This document shows positions 50,739 through 60,314 of a DNA stretch of 64,000 nt, one piece after another (the first letter of the stretch is position 1; each line of letters begins with the position of its first letter). The position numbers and the translations under genes were made by a program. The notes under the pieces are model-generated. The model was not told the origin of the DNA. It ran no database searches and worked only from the letters and a program-made list of their open reading frames with translations. This DNA is from Njordibacter sp905182035 (GTDB lineage: Bacteria; Pseudomonadota; Gammaproteobacteria; Pseudomonadales; Balneatricaceae), in assembly GCF_047730075.1 (NCBI RefSeq), contig NZ_CP159831.1, positions 1,426,001-1,490,000 on the forward strand, in the 5' to 3' direction.

Positions 50739-53342
50739 ATGATGAACACCAACTACCGCAGGGCCTTGGTGGATACTGGGCTAGATTATTTCGATACCCC
50801 AGCCGCCATTGACGACATTAGCAAGGGTGCCTACGCCAAGTTACCTTATACCTCCAAGATCTTAGCGGAACAGCTGGTACGTCGCTGTGAGCCTTCCATG
50901 TTAACTGCGTCCCTTAAGCAATTGATTGAACGTAAGCAAGACTTAGACTTTCCTTGGTATCCAGCACGAGTGGTGTGCCATGATATTTTAGGGCAAACTG
51001 CTTTGGTGGATTTAGCTGGATTGAGGGATGCCATCGCAGAGCAAGGCGGTGATCCTTCCAAAGTGAACCCCGTAGTGCCGACACAGCTGATTATTGACCA
51101 CTCTTTGGCTGTAGAGCATGCCGGTTTTGACGTTGACGCGTTTGAAAAAAACCGTGCTATTGAAGACCGACGCAACGATGACCGCTTCCATTTTATTGAA
51201 TGGACCAAAACAGCGTTTAAAAACGTTGATGTGATCCCAGCCGGCAACGGCATTATGCATCAGATCAATTTGGAAAAAATGTCTCCAGTTATTCAGAACC
51301 GCGATGGGCTGGCCTATCCAGACACTTGTATCGGTACCGACAGCCATACGCCACACATTGATGCCTTAGGCGTAATTGCTGTTGGAGTAGGTGGGTTAGA
51401 AGCAGAAAACGTAATGCTAGGCCGCGCCTCTATGATGCGGTTGCCAAACATTATCGGTGTAGAGCTCACCGGCAAACGGCAACCTGGTATTACTGCCACA
51501 GACATGGTGCTGGCGCTTACTGAGTTTTTGCGGGCACAAAAGGTTGTGTCGTCTTATCTTGAATTCTTTGGTGAGGGTGCCAATGGTTTAACCATTGGTG
51601 ATCGCGCAACCATTTCTAATATGACTCCGGAATATGGAGCCTCTGCGGCGCTATTTTATATCGACCAGCAAACCATTGATTACCTTAACATTACCGGACG
51701 CGAACCAGAGCAAGTGGCTTTGGTTGAAACCTATGCCAAAATCAACGGTTTATGGGCCGAAGACATGGTGGATGCCCAGTACGAACGAGTACTAACCTTT
51801 GACTTGTCTAGTGTAGGCCGTACCATGGCTGGGCCATCAAGCCCTCATCTGCGGTTACCAACCTCAGCCTTGGCTGAACGAGGCATTGCCAAAGCCTACA
51901 ATAATGCTGAGGCTGATGGGTTAATGCCCGATGGCGCAGTGATTATCGCCGCTATTACTAGCTGTACCAATACCAGTAACCCACGCAATGTGATCGCCGC
52001 GGGTTTATTAGCCCGAAATGCTAACCGCTTAGGTTTAAAGCGTAAGCCTTGGGTTAAGTCCTCCTTTGCTCCCGGCTCTAAAGTGGCCAAGCTCTATTTA
52101 GAAGAAGCAGGCCTGTTAACAGAAATGGAACAACTTGGTTTTGGTATTGTTGGCTATGCGTGCACCACTTGCAACGGTATGAGCGGGGCCTTAGATCCTA
52201 AAATTCAAAAGGAAGTCATAGACCGCGACCTGTATTCCACAGCCGTATTATCGGGCAACCGTAACTTTGATGGTCGCATTCATCCCTATGCCAAACAAGC
52301 TTTCTTAGCATCACCACCGTTGGTGGCTGCCTACGCTATTGCTGGTTCTATGCGTTTTGATATTGAACAAGATGTAATGGGTAAAGACCAACAGGGTAAT
52401 GACATTCGCCTTAAGGATATTTGGCCTGAAGATGACGAAATAGACGCTATCGTTGCCAAATGTGTTAAACCTGAGCAGTTTAAACAAATTTATATTCCAA
52501 TGTTTGATCTAGGTAAAATAGAAGAAGCTCAAAGCCCTTTATATGATTGGCGCCCTAATACTACCTATATACGTAGGCCTCCCTATTGGGAAGGTGCTTT
52601 GGCAGGTGAACGCACCTTAAAAGGCATGCGGCCCTTAGCCATACTAGGCGACAATATAACCACCGATCACTTATCGCCTTCCAATGCCATTCTTCCCAAC
52701 AGCGCGGCAGGTGAGTATTTAACCAAAATGGGACTACCAGAGGAAGATTACAACTCGTATGCCACCCATAGAGGTGACCATTTAACTGCACAAAGAGCCA
52801 CTTTTGCTAACCCTAAGCTGCTTAACGAAATGTGTCGTGATGATGCGGGAAATATCCAGCAAGGATCACTTGCCAGACTAGAACCCGAAGGCCAGATCCT
52901 GCGTATGTGGGAAACCATTGAAACTTATATGGAGCGTGCTCAACCACTAATTATTGTTGCTGGTGCAGATTACGGCCAAGGTTCATCCAGAGACTGGGCG
53001 GCTAAAGGCGTACGCTTGGCAGGTGTAGAAGTGATAGTAGCGCAAGGATTTGAACGTATTCATCGTACTAACCTTGTAGGTATGGGTATTTTACCTTTAG
53101 AATTCAAAGCGTTAGAAGACCGAAAAAGCCACAAGTTAAACGGCACAGAAACCTTTGATGTGATGGGTGACCCAAGCCCTGGTTGTGACCTAACTTTGGT
53201 AGTTAATCGTGTGGATGGTAGCTCTGATAGCATTACCGTTACCTGTCGCTTAGATACAGCAGAAGAAACTTTAGTTTATGCTGCGGGTGGTATCTTGCAA
53301 CGCTTCACCCAAGATTTTCTTGAATCAACCAATGCTACTTAG
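50739..53342 (+). CDS. acnD: Fe-S dependent 2-methylcitrate dehydratase AcnD
   Basis: This 867-residue aconitase-fold enzyme dehydrates 2-methylcitrate to a methylaconitate, which PrpF isomerises. It replaces PrpD in this variant of the cycle. 4Fe-4S ligands are C409 (SCTNTSNP) and C475/C478 (YACTTCNG). The substrate segments CIGTDSHTPHIDALGV and GADYGQGSSRDWAAKGVRLAG are present. The order prpB-prpC-acnD-prpF identifies it as AcnD rather than housekeeping AcnA. ATG 50739 is preceded by AAGGGG 6-7 bases upstream; ATG 50742 is equally possible. Confidence 0.96.
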   Translation: MMNTNYRRALVDTGLDYFDTPAAIDDISKGAYAKLPYTSKILAEQLVRRCEPSMLTASLKQLIERKQDLDFPWYPARVVCHDILGQTALVDLAGLRDAIAEQGGDPSKVNPVVPTQLIIDHSLAVEHAGFDVDAFEKNRAIEDRRNDDRFHFIEWTKTAFKNVDVIPAGNGIMHQINLEKMSPVIQNRDGLAYPDTCIGTDSHTPHIDALGVIAVGVGGLEAENVMLGRASMMRLPNIIGVELTGKRQPGITATDMVLALTEFLRAQKVVSSYLEFFGEGANGLTIGDRATISNMTPEYGASAALFYIDQQTIDYLNITGREPEQVALVETYAKINGLWAEDMVDAQYERVLTFDLSSVGRTMAGPSSPHLRLPTSALAERGIAKAYNNAEADGLMPDGAVIIAAITSCTNTSNPRNVIAAGLLARNANRLGLKRKPWVKSSFAPGSKVAKLYLEEAGLLTEMEQLGFGIVGYACTTCNGMSGALDPKIQKEVIDRDLYSTAVLSGNRNFDGRIHPYAKQAFLASPPLVAAYAIAGSMRFDIEQDVMGKDQQGNDIRLKDIWPEDDEIDAIVAKCVKPEQFKQIYIPMFDLGKIEEAQSPLYDWRPNTTYIRRPPYWEGALAGERTLKGMRPLAILGDNITTDHLSPSNAILPNSAAGEYLTKMGLPEEDYNSYATHRGDHLTAQRATFANPKLLNEMCRDDAGNIQQGSLARLEPEGQILRMWETIETYMERAQPLIIVAGADYGQGSSRDWAAKGVRLAGVEVIVAQGFERIHRTNLVGMGILPLEFKALEDRKSHKLNGTETFDVMGDPSPGCDLTLVVNRVDGSSDSITVTCRLDTAEETLVYAAGGILQRFTQDFLESTNAT

Positions 53343-53350
53343 GACTTAAC

Positions 53351-54523
53351 ATGAGCTTTCAACCGCAAATAAAAATCCCAGCCACCTATATGCGTGGCGG
53401 TACCAGTAAAGGTGTATTTTTTAACCTATTGGATTTGCCCGCAACAGCCCAAGTACCTGGTGCAGCTAGGGACGCGTTATTAATGCGAGTGATTGGCAGC
53501 CCCGATATATACGGCAAACAGATTGATGGCATGGGTGGTGCAACATCCAGCACCAGTAAAACCGTTATCTTAAGCCCATGCACCCAGCCAGATCACGACG
53601 TAGATTATTTGTTCGGTCAAGTGTCTATTGATAAGGCTTGTGTGGATTGGAGCGGCAACTGCGGTAACCTGTCTTCTGCAGTAGGGGCTTTTGCTATTAG
53701 TTCTGGTTTGGTAGACCCTAGCCGTATTCCTAGCGATGGCATGGCGGTAGTTAGAATATGGCAAGCCAATATCAAAAAAACCATCATTGCTCATATTCCT
53801 ATGGTTAACGGACAAGTGCAAGAAACGGGTGATTTCCAGTTGGACGGTGTAACCTTTGCGGCCGCTGAGATCAAGCTAGAGTTTATTAATCCCTCTGCTG
53901 CAGACGCAGATATGTTTCCCACGGGTAACTTGATAGATCAGTTGGAAGTGCCCAATATTGGCACTTTTGATGTCACCATGATAAATGCAGGTATACCTAC
54001 CATTTTTTTAAGGGCGCAAGATCTAGGATATATAGGCACAGAGCTACAAACTGACATTAATACGGACCAAGCGGCGTTAACCAAGCTAGAGACCATACGC
54101 GCCTATGGTGGCGTACGCATGGGTTTATTTAGCCATATTGAAGATGCCAAAACCCGCCAACATACCCCAAAAATCGCATTTGTAGCCCCCGCTAAGAGCT
54201 ATATTTCATCAAGTGGCAGTATCGTTAGTGCTGAAAATATCGATTTACTCGTGAGGGCCATGTCCATGGGCCAGTTACACCATGCGATGATGGGCACCGC
54301 TGCCGTGGCTATTGGTACGGCAGCTGCCATCCCTAACACCTTAGTCAACATTGCTGCTGGTGGAGGTGAGCGCACGGAGGTTACCTTTGGCCATCCCTCA
54401 GGCACCTTAACCGTAGGTGCTGAAGCCCACCAAGATGCTGGTAAGTGGCAGGCCACTAAGGCCATCATGAGCCGCAGTGCAAGAATATTGATGGAAGGCT
54501 GGGTTAGAATACCCAATGCCTGA
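53351..54523 (+). CDS. prpF: Methylaconitate isomerase PrpF
   Basis: This 390-residue protein of the diaminopimelate-epimerase-like fold isomerises the AcnD product (trans- and cis-2-methylaconitate). Family segments include the N-terminal TYMRGGTSKGVFF, GMGGATSSTSKTV, the DWSGNCGNLSSAVGAFAI block with a conserved cysteine near 107, and the C-terminal GHPSGTLTVGAE. It follows acnD by 8 bases and overlaps the next gene by 8 bases. Confidence 0.95.
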   Translation: MSFQPQIKIPATYMRGGTSKGVFFNLLDLPATAQVPGAARDALLMRVIGSPDIYGKQIDGMGGATSSTSKTVILSPCTQPDHDVDYLFGQVSIDKACVDWSGNCGNLSSAVGAFAISSGLVDPSRIPSDGMAVVRIWQANIKKTIIAHIPMVNGQVQETGDFQLDGVTFAAAEIKLEFINPSAADADMFPTGNLIDQLEVPNIGTFDVTMINAGIPTIFLRAQDLGYIGTELQTDINTDQAALTKLETIRAYGGVRMGLFSHIEDAKTRQHTPKIAFVAPAKSYISSSGSIVSAENIDLLVRAMSMGQLHHAMMGTAAVAIGTAAAIPNTLVNIAAGGGERTEVTFGHPSGTLTVGAEAHQDAGKWQATKAIMSRSARILMEGWVRIPNA

Positions 54524-55346
54524 GTTTCACGCTCAGGTCATTGACCCTTCGATACCTGCTGCTGAGCTGCTAAAGCAGCAGAGTAGCTTGTCTAAACAAC
54601 AGATAAAACAGGCAATGAAGAAAGGTGCCGTTTGGATAAGTGATGCTGACAGCAGCCACAAACGCCTAAGACGGGTAGATAAAATCCTTAAAATTGGTCA
54701 ACAGTTGCACCTTTATTACGATGCACAGATTTTAGGGTTGCAGGTAGACGCTGCCGTTTTAATCGCTGACGAAGGCGACTACAGCGTTTGGTATAAACCT
54801 TACGGCATGTTGAGCCAGGGTTCAAAGTGGGGCGATCATTGCACCATTAACCGCTGGGTAGAACAAAACCATCCCCCTCAGAGGCCTGCATTCATCGTTA
54901 ACCGTTTAGATCGTGCAGCACAGGGGTTAATGCTGATTGCCCATACAAAATCTGCAGCTTCTGCTCTTAGTGGTTTATTCGAAAGGAGAGCGATTAACAA
55001 AAAATACACTGCATTGGTATCAGGCTCGTTCCCAAAAGAATTAATACTAGACACGGCCATTGACGAAAAAAATGCTCTTAGTAAAGCGAGTTTATTGGCA
55101 TACGAGTCAAATACTAATAAGTCCTTAGTATGCATAGAAATTGAAACTGGTCGTAAACACCAAATACGTAAACACTTGAGTGGCGCGGGTTTCCCCATTA
55201 TTGGGGACCGATTATATGGGCCAGATGTAGATGAATCTAGCGTTAATCTATGCCTAGTTTCTACCTATTTAGCTTTTAATTGCCCTATAACTGGCCTTGA
55301 TAAAAGTTACCGGCTTAAGGATGATTACTTGCCTCAAGTTGGTTAG
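54516..55346 (+). CDS. RluA-family pseudouridine synthase
   Basis: This 276-residue protein has an N-terminal S4-like region (LSKQQIKQAMKKGAVWIS, about 25-42) and a catalytic domain with YKPYGMLSQ and VNRLDRAAQGL. The catalytic aspartate is D132. The usual HRLDR motif is NRLDR here, a conservative change seen in some subfamilies. C-terminal ETGRKHQIRKHLSGAGFPIIGDRLYG is typical. Its RNA target (rRNA or tRNA) is unknown. It overlaps prpF by 8 bases, so it is probably read from the methylcitrate transcript, although the functions seem unrelated. Confidence 0.9.
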   Translation: MPEFHAQVIDPSIPAAELLKQQSSLSKQQIKQAMKKGAVWISDADSSHKRLRRVDKILKIGQQLHLYYDAQILGLQVDAAVLIADEGDYSVWYKPYGMLSQGSKWGDHCTINRWVEQNHPPQRPAFIVNRLDRAAQGLMLIAHTKSAASALSGLFERRAINKKYTALVSGSFPKELILDTAIDEKNALSKASLLAYESNTNKSLVCIEIETGRKHQIRKHLSGAGFPIIGDRLYGPDVDESSVNLCLVSTYLAFNCPITGLDKSYRLKDDYLPQVG

Positions 55347-55393
55347 ACTTACGATTAAGCTATAGTTTAGCGTAGCCTTAGGATTACTTTTTT

Positions 55394-55885
55394 ATGCAAG
55401 ATTTATTACCCGAATTATGCGATCAGTTTGAAGACCTTGTACAGGTGGTAGTACCCATGTTTAAGAGCTTTGGTGCTAAAGAACGCTTTAGCGGTGAAAT
55501 TGTGACCCTTAAATGCCATGAAGATAACTCTAAAGTACGAGAGCTAGCAGGCCAAGATGGTACTGGAAAGGTTTTAGTGGTTGATGGTGGTGGTTCACTA
55601 AAACGTGCGTTACTGGGCGATATGTTAGCCGAGAAAGCCTCAGCCAATGGCTGGGAAGGCATAGTGATTTATGGCTGTATACGAGACGTAAATGCCATTG
55701 GTAGTATTAATCTCGGGATACAAGCTCTAGCAGCACATCCAATGAAGACTGAAAAACGTGGTTTAGGAGAAATTAATCAAGAAGTGCATTTCGGTGGGGT
55801 GACCTTTGTTCCCGGGCACTTTATCTATGCCGACAACAACGGTGTTTTGGTGGCACCACACCCCTTGTTACTAGATGAGCCATAG
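55394..55885 (+). CDS. rraA: RraA-family protein (ribonuclease E regulator / HMG aldolase fold)
   Basis: This 163-residue protein has the RraA fold: LCDQFEDLVQVV, VRELAGQDGTGKVLVVDGGGSLKRALLGDM and IVIYGCIRDVNAI. In E. coli RraA binds RNase E and lowers mRNA decay. The same family includes metal-dependent aldolases, but the GCIRD segment and the length (E. coli 161) fit RraA proper. It follows the RluA-family gene after 47 bases and is convergent with roxA. Confidence 0.92.
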   Translation: MQDLLPELCDQFEDLVQVVVPMFKSFGAKERFSGEIVTLKCHEDNSKVRELAGQDGTGKVLVVDGGGSLKRALLGDMLAEKASANGWEGIVIYGCIRDVNAIGSINLGIQALAAHPMKTEKRGLGEINQEVHFGGVTFVPGHFIYADNNGVLVAPHPLLLDEP

Positions 55886-55910
55886 GGCAAGCACAAAAAA
55901 CTATAAAATA

Positions 55911-57080
55911 CTATTCGTCAGCGAAGTATAGGTAACCTTGGTTGTGGAGGATCAATAGCATAGCTTTGGCTGCATCATTGACTATTACAGGTGCCATTTC
56001 ATCCACTTCTAGCAACCACTGGTTTGCAATCGCTTCAACAAAAGCTGTAGCTTCCGGTGGGCATGGCAACGCCTCACCTTGTACAAATAGGGTTAAACCA
56101 CCGTCACCTTGCCATGTATAAGCCAAGCGCACCCCTTCTGACACCCTCAATACGCCGTATGCATCGTTAATGATGCTTTCTAACTCTGCTAGGTCCATAG
56201 CGTCTTCAGCCATATCTAAAGCGGGGTACTTGGCTTCTGTGCTGTGCTTACCAAACCACTGAGCAACATTTTCTGGGGTAATTTGGTCTCGCATTAACTG
56301 CATCAAACCCTCAACATCTGCAGCGCTTATTTCGCCACTGTTAGGCGTAAAGCCTTGGTCTTTTAGACGCAGGTCGGCACTAATGTCGATGCTACGCTCG
56401 TCGGCAAAGGTGGTGAGTACATCGCCATGGGAAGGCGAACGAAATCCTACAGAATAGGTTACGCAAGCATCGGAAACTGCTACACCCTGATGGGCCACAA
56501 GAGGCGGGATATACAACATATCGCCTGGGTTAAGAATGAATTCTTCGTGCCACTCAAAGTCTTGTAACAAACAGAGTTGATCATGGGCCATTAACGCTGA
56601 GTTTTCGCTGCAGGTTTGGCCAATTTGCCATTGGCGCTGGCCTTCCCCTTGAATCAAAAAAACATCATAACGATCGTAATGGGCACCAACGCCAGCACCA
56701 TTTGTGGCGTAACTAATCATTATGTCATCTAAACGCCAACTGGGTAAAAATCTAAATTTAGCCAAAAAATCATGTACTTGGGGCACAAAGCAATCGACAC
56801 CCTGCACCAGCAAGGTCCAAGGAAAATCTCGTTCTTTATTAAAATCAACTTCTTTTAACGGGCCGTGGGTAACTTGCCAATCTTTTATGTCACCTTTGTT
56901 TTCAATTAAACGCGACTCTACCTCTGGCTCTAGAGCTAACCCTGCTAACTCGTCCATGGCGATGAGCGCATCTTCAAAGGCAATACCGTTACGGATACAC
57001 ACTGGCTTTTGCTGCCAGTAATCTGCAATAAATTCGGCTACGGTCAAATCACCCAAATGGGTCAATGGTGCCATCGTCAT
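55911..57080 (-). CDS. roxA: Ribosomal protein uL16 arginine 3-hydroxylase (cupin-4, RoxA/YcfD)
   Basis: This 389-residue JmjC-type 2-oxoglutarate/Fe(II) oxygenase hydroxylates an arginine of ribosomal protein L16. The iron triad is H134, D136 (GAHYDRYDVF) and H197 (LVAHQGV), matching H125, D127 and H187 of E. coli. The N-terminal WQQKPVCIRNG and PGDMLYIPP segments are typical. The C-terminal half is the dimerisation and winged-helix part. It overlaps the purB stop by one base (TAATG), so it is last in a mnmA-hflD-purB-roxA operon. Confidence 0.92.
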   Translation of the reverse strand: MTMAPLTHLGDLTVAEFIADYWQQKPVCIRNGIAFEDALIAMDELAGLALEPEVESRLIENKGDIKDWQVTHGPLKEVDFNKERDFPWTLLVQGVDCFVPQVHDFLAKFRFLPSWRLDDIMISYATNGAGVGAHYDRYDVFLIQGEGQRQWQIGQTCSENSALMAHDQLCLLQDFEWHEEFILNPGDMLYIPPLVAHQGVAVSDACVTYSVGFRSPSHGDVLTTFADERSIDISADLRLKDQGFTPNSGEISAADVEGLMQLMRDQITPENVAQWFGKHSTEAKYPALDMAEDAMDLAELESIINDAYGVLRVSEGVRLAYTWQGDGGLTLFVQGEALPCPPEATAFVEAIANQWLLEVDEMAPVIVNDAAKAMLLILHNQGYLYFADE

Positions 57081-58447
57081 TAGATCGCTGCTGCTTGGGC
57101 AATAGCGTTACCAATATAGTTAGCCGGAGTTAAGGTTTTAAGCTCGTCTTTTACAGACTGTGGCAAATCTAGGCTGTCAATAAACTCAGCCATAATGGCT
57201 GCGTTAATGGTTTTACCACGGGTGAGGGTTTTTAGCTTTTCATATGGCTCTTCAATGGCATAACGACGCATTACCGTTTGAATGGGCTCAGCGAGCACCT
57301 CCCACGCGTTATCTAGATCGGCATCCAAACGTTGGGCATTAAGCTGTAATTTACTAATACCTTTTAAAGTAGACTGATAAGCAATCAGGCTGTGGGCAAG
57401 GCCTACACCTAAATTACGTAACACAGTGGAATCTGTGAGGTCACGCTGCCAACGAGAAATAGGTAGTTTGCTGGCTAAGTGTTGTAGCAGAGCGTTAGCA
57501 ATACCCAAGTTACCTTCTGAGTTTTCAAAATCAATGGGGTTAACCTTATGGGGCATAGTAGATGAACCAATTTCTCCCGATATAGTTCTTTGCTTAAAGA
57601 ATCCAAGGGAAATATAACCCCAAATATCACGGTCAAAATCCAATAAGATGGTGTTAAAACGCGCAATGGCATCAAACAATTCGGCAATGTAGTCGTGGGG
57701 TTCAATTTGCGTTGTGTAAGGGTTCCAAGTTAAGCCTAAGCTTTCTACAAACGTCTGGGCGTTGGCTTGCCAATCGATCTCTGGGTAAGCCGTATAATGA
57801 GCATTATAGTTACCTACAGCACCATTAATCTTGCCTAAGAACTCCATCTGCTGAATCTGCTTCAGTTGGCGCTCAAGACGTGCGGCAACGTTGGCCATTT
57901 CTTTACCCATAGTGGATGGAGAAGCAGTTTGGCCGTGGGTGCGAGACAACATAGGTTGATTTTGGTGACTGTGGGCTAAGTACTTAATTTGCGCCAATAC
58001 CTCAGTCATTTCCGGCACCATCACTTGCTCTAGACCTTGCTTAAGCATTAAGCCATGGGCCAAATTGTTGATGTCTTCGGAAGTGCAAGCAAAATGGACG
58101 TATTCATTAATAGCGTGTAGTTCTGCGTTATCTTTGAACTGTTCTTTAATGTAGTACTCTACGGCTTTTACATCATGATTAGTGGTGCTTTCTATGTCTT
58201 TAACGCGCTGGGCTGCCGATTCATCGAAGTCATTAATTAAGCGCTCGAGAAGGGCATTAGCCTTATCACTTAAAGGGGCAACTTCACCGATCTGTGGATG
58301 ATCAGCAAGACGTTGTAACCAGCGCACTTCAACCAACACCCTGTTATAAATAAGACCAAATTCACTAAAATAGGGACGAAGTGAGGCAGTCTTGCTGCCA
58401 TATCGACCATCTACTGGAGAAAGGGCTGAAATTGACGATAAATCCAT
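57080..58447 (-). CDS. purB: Adenylosuccinate lyase
   Basis: This 455-residue fumarase/aspartase-superfamily enzyme acts twice in purine synthesis (SAICAR to AICAR, adenylosuccinate to AMP). The N-terminus LSSISALSPVDGRYGSKT is characteristic of the gammaproteobacterial form. The catalytic loop SSTMPHKVNPIDFENSEGN is near residue 295, with the general acid/base His in SRTHGQTASPSTMG. The length matches E. coli (456). It lies between hflD (25 bases upstream) and roxA. Confidence 0.97.
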   Translation of the reverse strand: MDLSSISALSPVDGRYGSKTASLRPYFSEFGLIYNRVLVEVRWLQRLADHPQIGEVAPLSDKANALLERLINDFDESAAQRVKDIESTTNHDVKAVEYYIKEQFKDNAELHAINEYVHFACTSEDINNLAHGLMLKQGLEQVMVPEMTEVLAQIKYLAHSHQNQPMLSRTHGQTASPSTMGKEMANVAARLERQLKQIQQMEFLGKINGAVGNYNAHYTAYPEIDWQANAQTFVESLGLTWNPYTTQIEPHDYIAELFDAIARFNTILLDFDRDIWGYISLGFFKQRTISGEIGSSTMPHKVNPIDFENSEGNLGIANALLQHLASKLPISRWQRDLTDSTVLRNLGVGLAHSLIAYQSTLKGISKLQLNAQRLDADLDNAWEVLAEPIQTVMRRYAIEEPYEKLKTLTRGKTINAAIMAEFIDSLDLPQSVKDELKTLTPANYIGNAIAQAAAI

Positions 58448-58472
58448 AACGGAGTCCTAGGTTAGGTTTAGG

Positions 58473-59120
58473 TTAATGACTAAGTTGACTAAGCAACGCG
58501 TCTAATTCACGCTGGTAGGAATTTTTAAACAATACTAACTGCCACTTACGACCACCAACTTGGCGCCACAATGTGGTTGCACGAATGCCGGCAAGAAGGT
58601 AGCTGCGCACACGATTGGTGTTCATGGGTTGCTGAAGGTAAGTGGGATTACCGGTAACTTGGATACGAAAATGAAAACTGCTCAAAGTAGAAGAGTAGGT
58701 TTCAGCAACACTGGCGAACACATTAGGGTGCACCAATTCATACAGATCAACTTGTCTTTGGCTATGACTTAATTGTTTACTAATGTCGTTAAGCATTTCC
58801 GGGCGTTTACGCAGCTTGCCTTGCAAGTGAGCCAACCCCAGCACATAACGGGTAATTTCTTGGGCTCCTGTGATTTGATCTTGAGATATAATAGATTTTA
58901 AGGTTACTAAACCTAAGCGTAAATTGTTAATTGCTTCAGCACCGCCAAATACATCTTCACTACTGTCTGGGTTAGTGACAAAAAGCGATGCAAGACTACA
59001 GCGGCTAGCGCTTTCGTCGGCTTGTCCAGTACTTGCGACTTGGTGAACTAGTGCTGCGGCTTGAACTACAGCAGCTAAGGCCAACACGCGTTCTTGGTTG
59101 AGGTTTAAGCGACTAATCAA
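58473..59120 (-). CDS. hflD: HflD, lysogenisation-regulator family protein
   Basis: This 215-residue helical, membrane-associated protein. Family segments: AAALVHQVASTGQAD, the VFGGAEAINNLRLGLVTL block, EITRYVLGLAHLQGKL, FRIQVTGNPTYLQQP and RSYLLAGIRATTLWRQVGG. In E. coli HflD modulates lambda CII stability; its housekeeping role is unclear. The start is a TTG at 59120, because GGAGGAG lies 6 bases upstream and the N-terminus then aligns with E. coli (213 residues); it overlaps the mnmA stop by 8 bases. Reading from 59162 would add 14 residues inside mnmA. Confidence 0.93.
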   Translation of the reverse strand: MISRLNLNQERVLALAAVVQAAALVHQVASTGQADESASRCSLASLFVTNPDSSEDVFGGAEAINNLRLGLVTLKSIISQDQITGAQEITRYVLGLAHLQGKLRKRPEMLNDISKQLSHSQRQVDLYELVHPNVFASVAETYSSTLSSFHFRIQVTGNPTYLQQPMNTNRVRSYLLAGIRATTLWRQVGGRKWQLVLFKNSYQRELDALLSQLSH

Positions 59121-60210
59121 TGACTGCTCCTCCAAGACATACATCACCATCATAAAACACAATAGATTGGCCTGGTGTGACGGCTCTTTGTGGTTCTATA
59201 AATACCACATTTATTTTCCCATTAGGCAAGACTGTTAAGGTACACGTTTGATCTGCTTGGCGGTAGCGTATTTTAGCCATCAACTCTACAGAGACACCTT
59301 GCATTAAGTCAGGGCCCTTGCCATCGACCCACATCAACTGCTGACAGGTAAGGGAGGGTTTAAATAAGCGTGGGTGATTTTTGCCTTGGGCGACGATTAA
59401 CCGGTTGCGGTCTAAATTTTTATCCACTACGTACCAGGCAGATTCATTATAATTGGCTAAGCCACCAATGCCTAAACCTTGGCGTTGACCAATGGTGTGA
59501 TACATTAGCCCTTGATGATCGCCGATGACATCACCATCGACGGTTTCAATCTTGCCCGGTTGAGCAGGCAAATATTGTTGTAGAAAGTCTTTGAATCGAC
59601 GTTCGCCAATAAAACAGATACCTGTGCTGTCTTTTTTATCGTGGTTAGCCAAGCCATGAGCTTCGGCTATAGAGCGCACTATTGGTTTTTCCATAGCACC
59701 AATAGGGAACAAGGTTTGGCTCATTTCTAAAGCGCCTACGGCATGCAAAAAGTAACTTTGGTCTTTATTGCCATCTAGGCCTTTAACCAACTGACACCGA
59801 AGGCCCTCACCTTGACGCTGAACATAGTGCCCCGTAGCAATATAATCTGCACCAAGGGTTTTGGCGTAGTCTAAAAAAGCTCTAAATTTAATTTCACGGT
59901 TACATAGAATATCTGGATTAGGCGTGCGCCCCACTTTATATTCAGCTAAAAAATGTTCAAACACGTTATCCCAATATTCTGCGGCAAAGTTTGCAGCGTG
60001 TAAGTGGATACCTAGTTTTTCGCAGACCGCTTGAGCATCGGCTAAGTCTTGCTTAGCAGTGCAATACTCTGTGCTATCATCTTCGTCCCAGTTCTTCATG
60101 AACAGGCCTTCAACGTGGTATCCTTGTTGCATTAGCAGCAAAGCAGAAACAGAAGAGTCAACACCGCCGGACATACCGACAATAACGCGTGTAGAGGAGG
60201 ATTCACTCAT
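59113..60210 (-). CDS. mnmA: tRNA 2-thiouridylase MnmA
   Basis: This 365-residue enzyme thiolates U34 of tRNA-Lys, Glu and Gln with sulfur relayed by the Tus proteins. The PP-loop is GMSGGVDSS (12-20). The catalytic cysteines are C103 (ILCNREIKF) and C199 (STGICFIGERRF), matching C102 and C199 of E. coli. The FMKNWDEDD and GHYVQR segments are present. It is first in the mnmA-hflD-purB-roxA operon. Its s2U34 product is the substrate of MnmH encoded at 25.8 kb. Confidence 0.96.
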   Translation of the reverse strand: MSESSSTRVIVGMSGGVDSSVSALLLMQQGYHVEGLFMKNWDEDDSTEYCTAKQDLADAQAVCEKLGIHLHAANFAAEYWDNVFEHFLAEYKVGRTPNPDILCNREIKFRAFLDYAKTLGADYIATGHYVQRQGEGLRCQLVKGLDGNKDQSYFLHAVGALEMSQTLFPIGAMEKPIVRSIAEAHGLANHDKKDSTGICFIGERRFKDFLQQYLPAQPGKIETVDGDVIGDHQGLMYHTIGQRQGLGIGGLANYNESAWYVVDKNLDRNRLIVAQGKNHPRLFKPSLTCQQLMWVDGKGPDLMQGVSVELMAKIRYRQADQTCTLTVLPNGKINVVFIEPQRAVTPGQSIVFYDGDVCLGGAVID

Positions 60211-60314
60211 AGATTTAATTCAAGCGATAAACAGAATAGATAACAGACGTAATTTTAACCGAACCAAGTCCTCACGCCTAGGCTTATGGAAAGATTCCAA
60301 GGATTTTTACCTGC

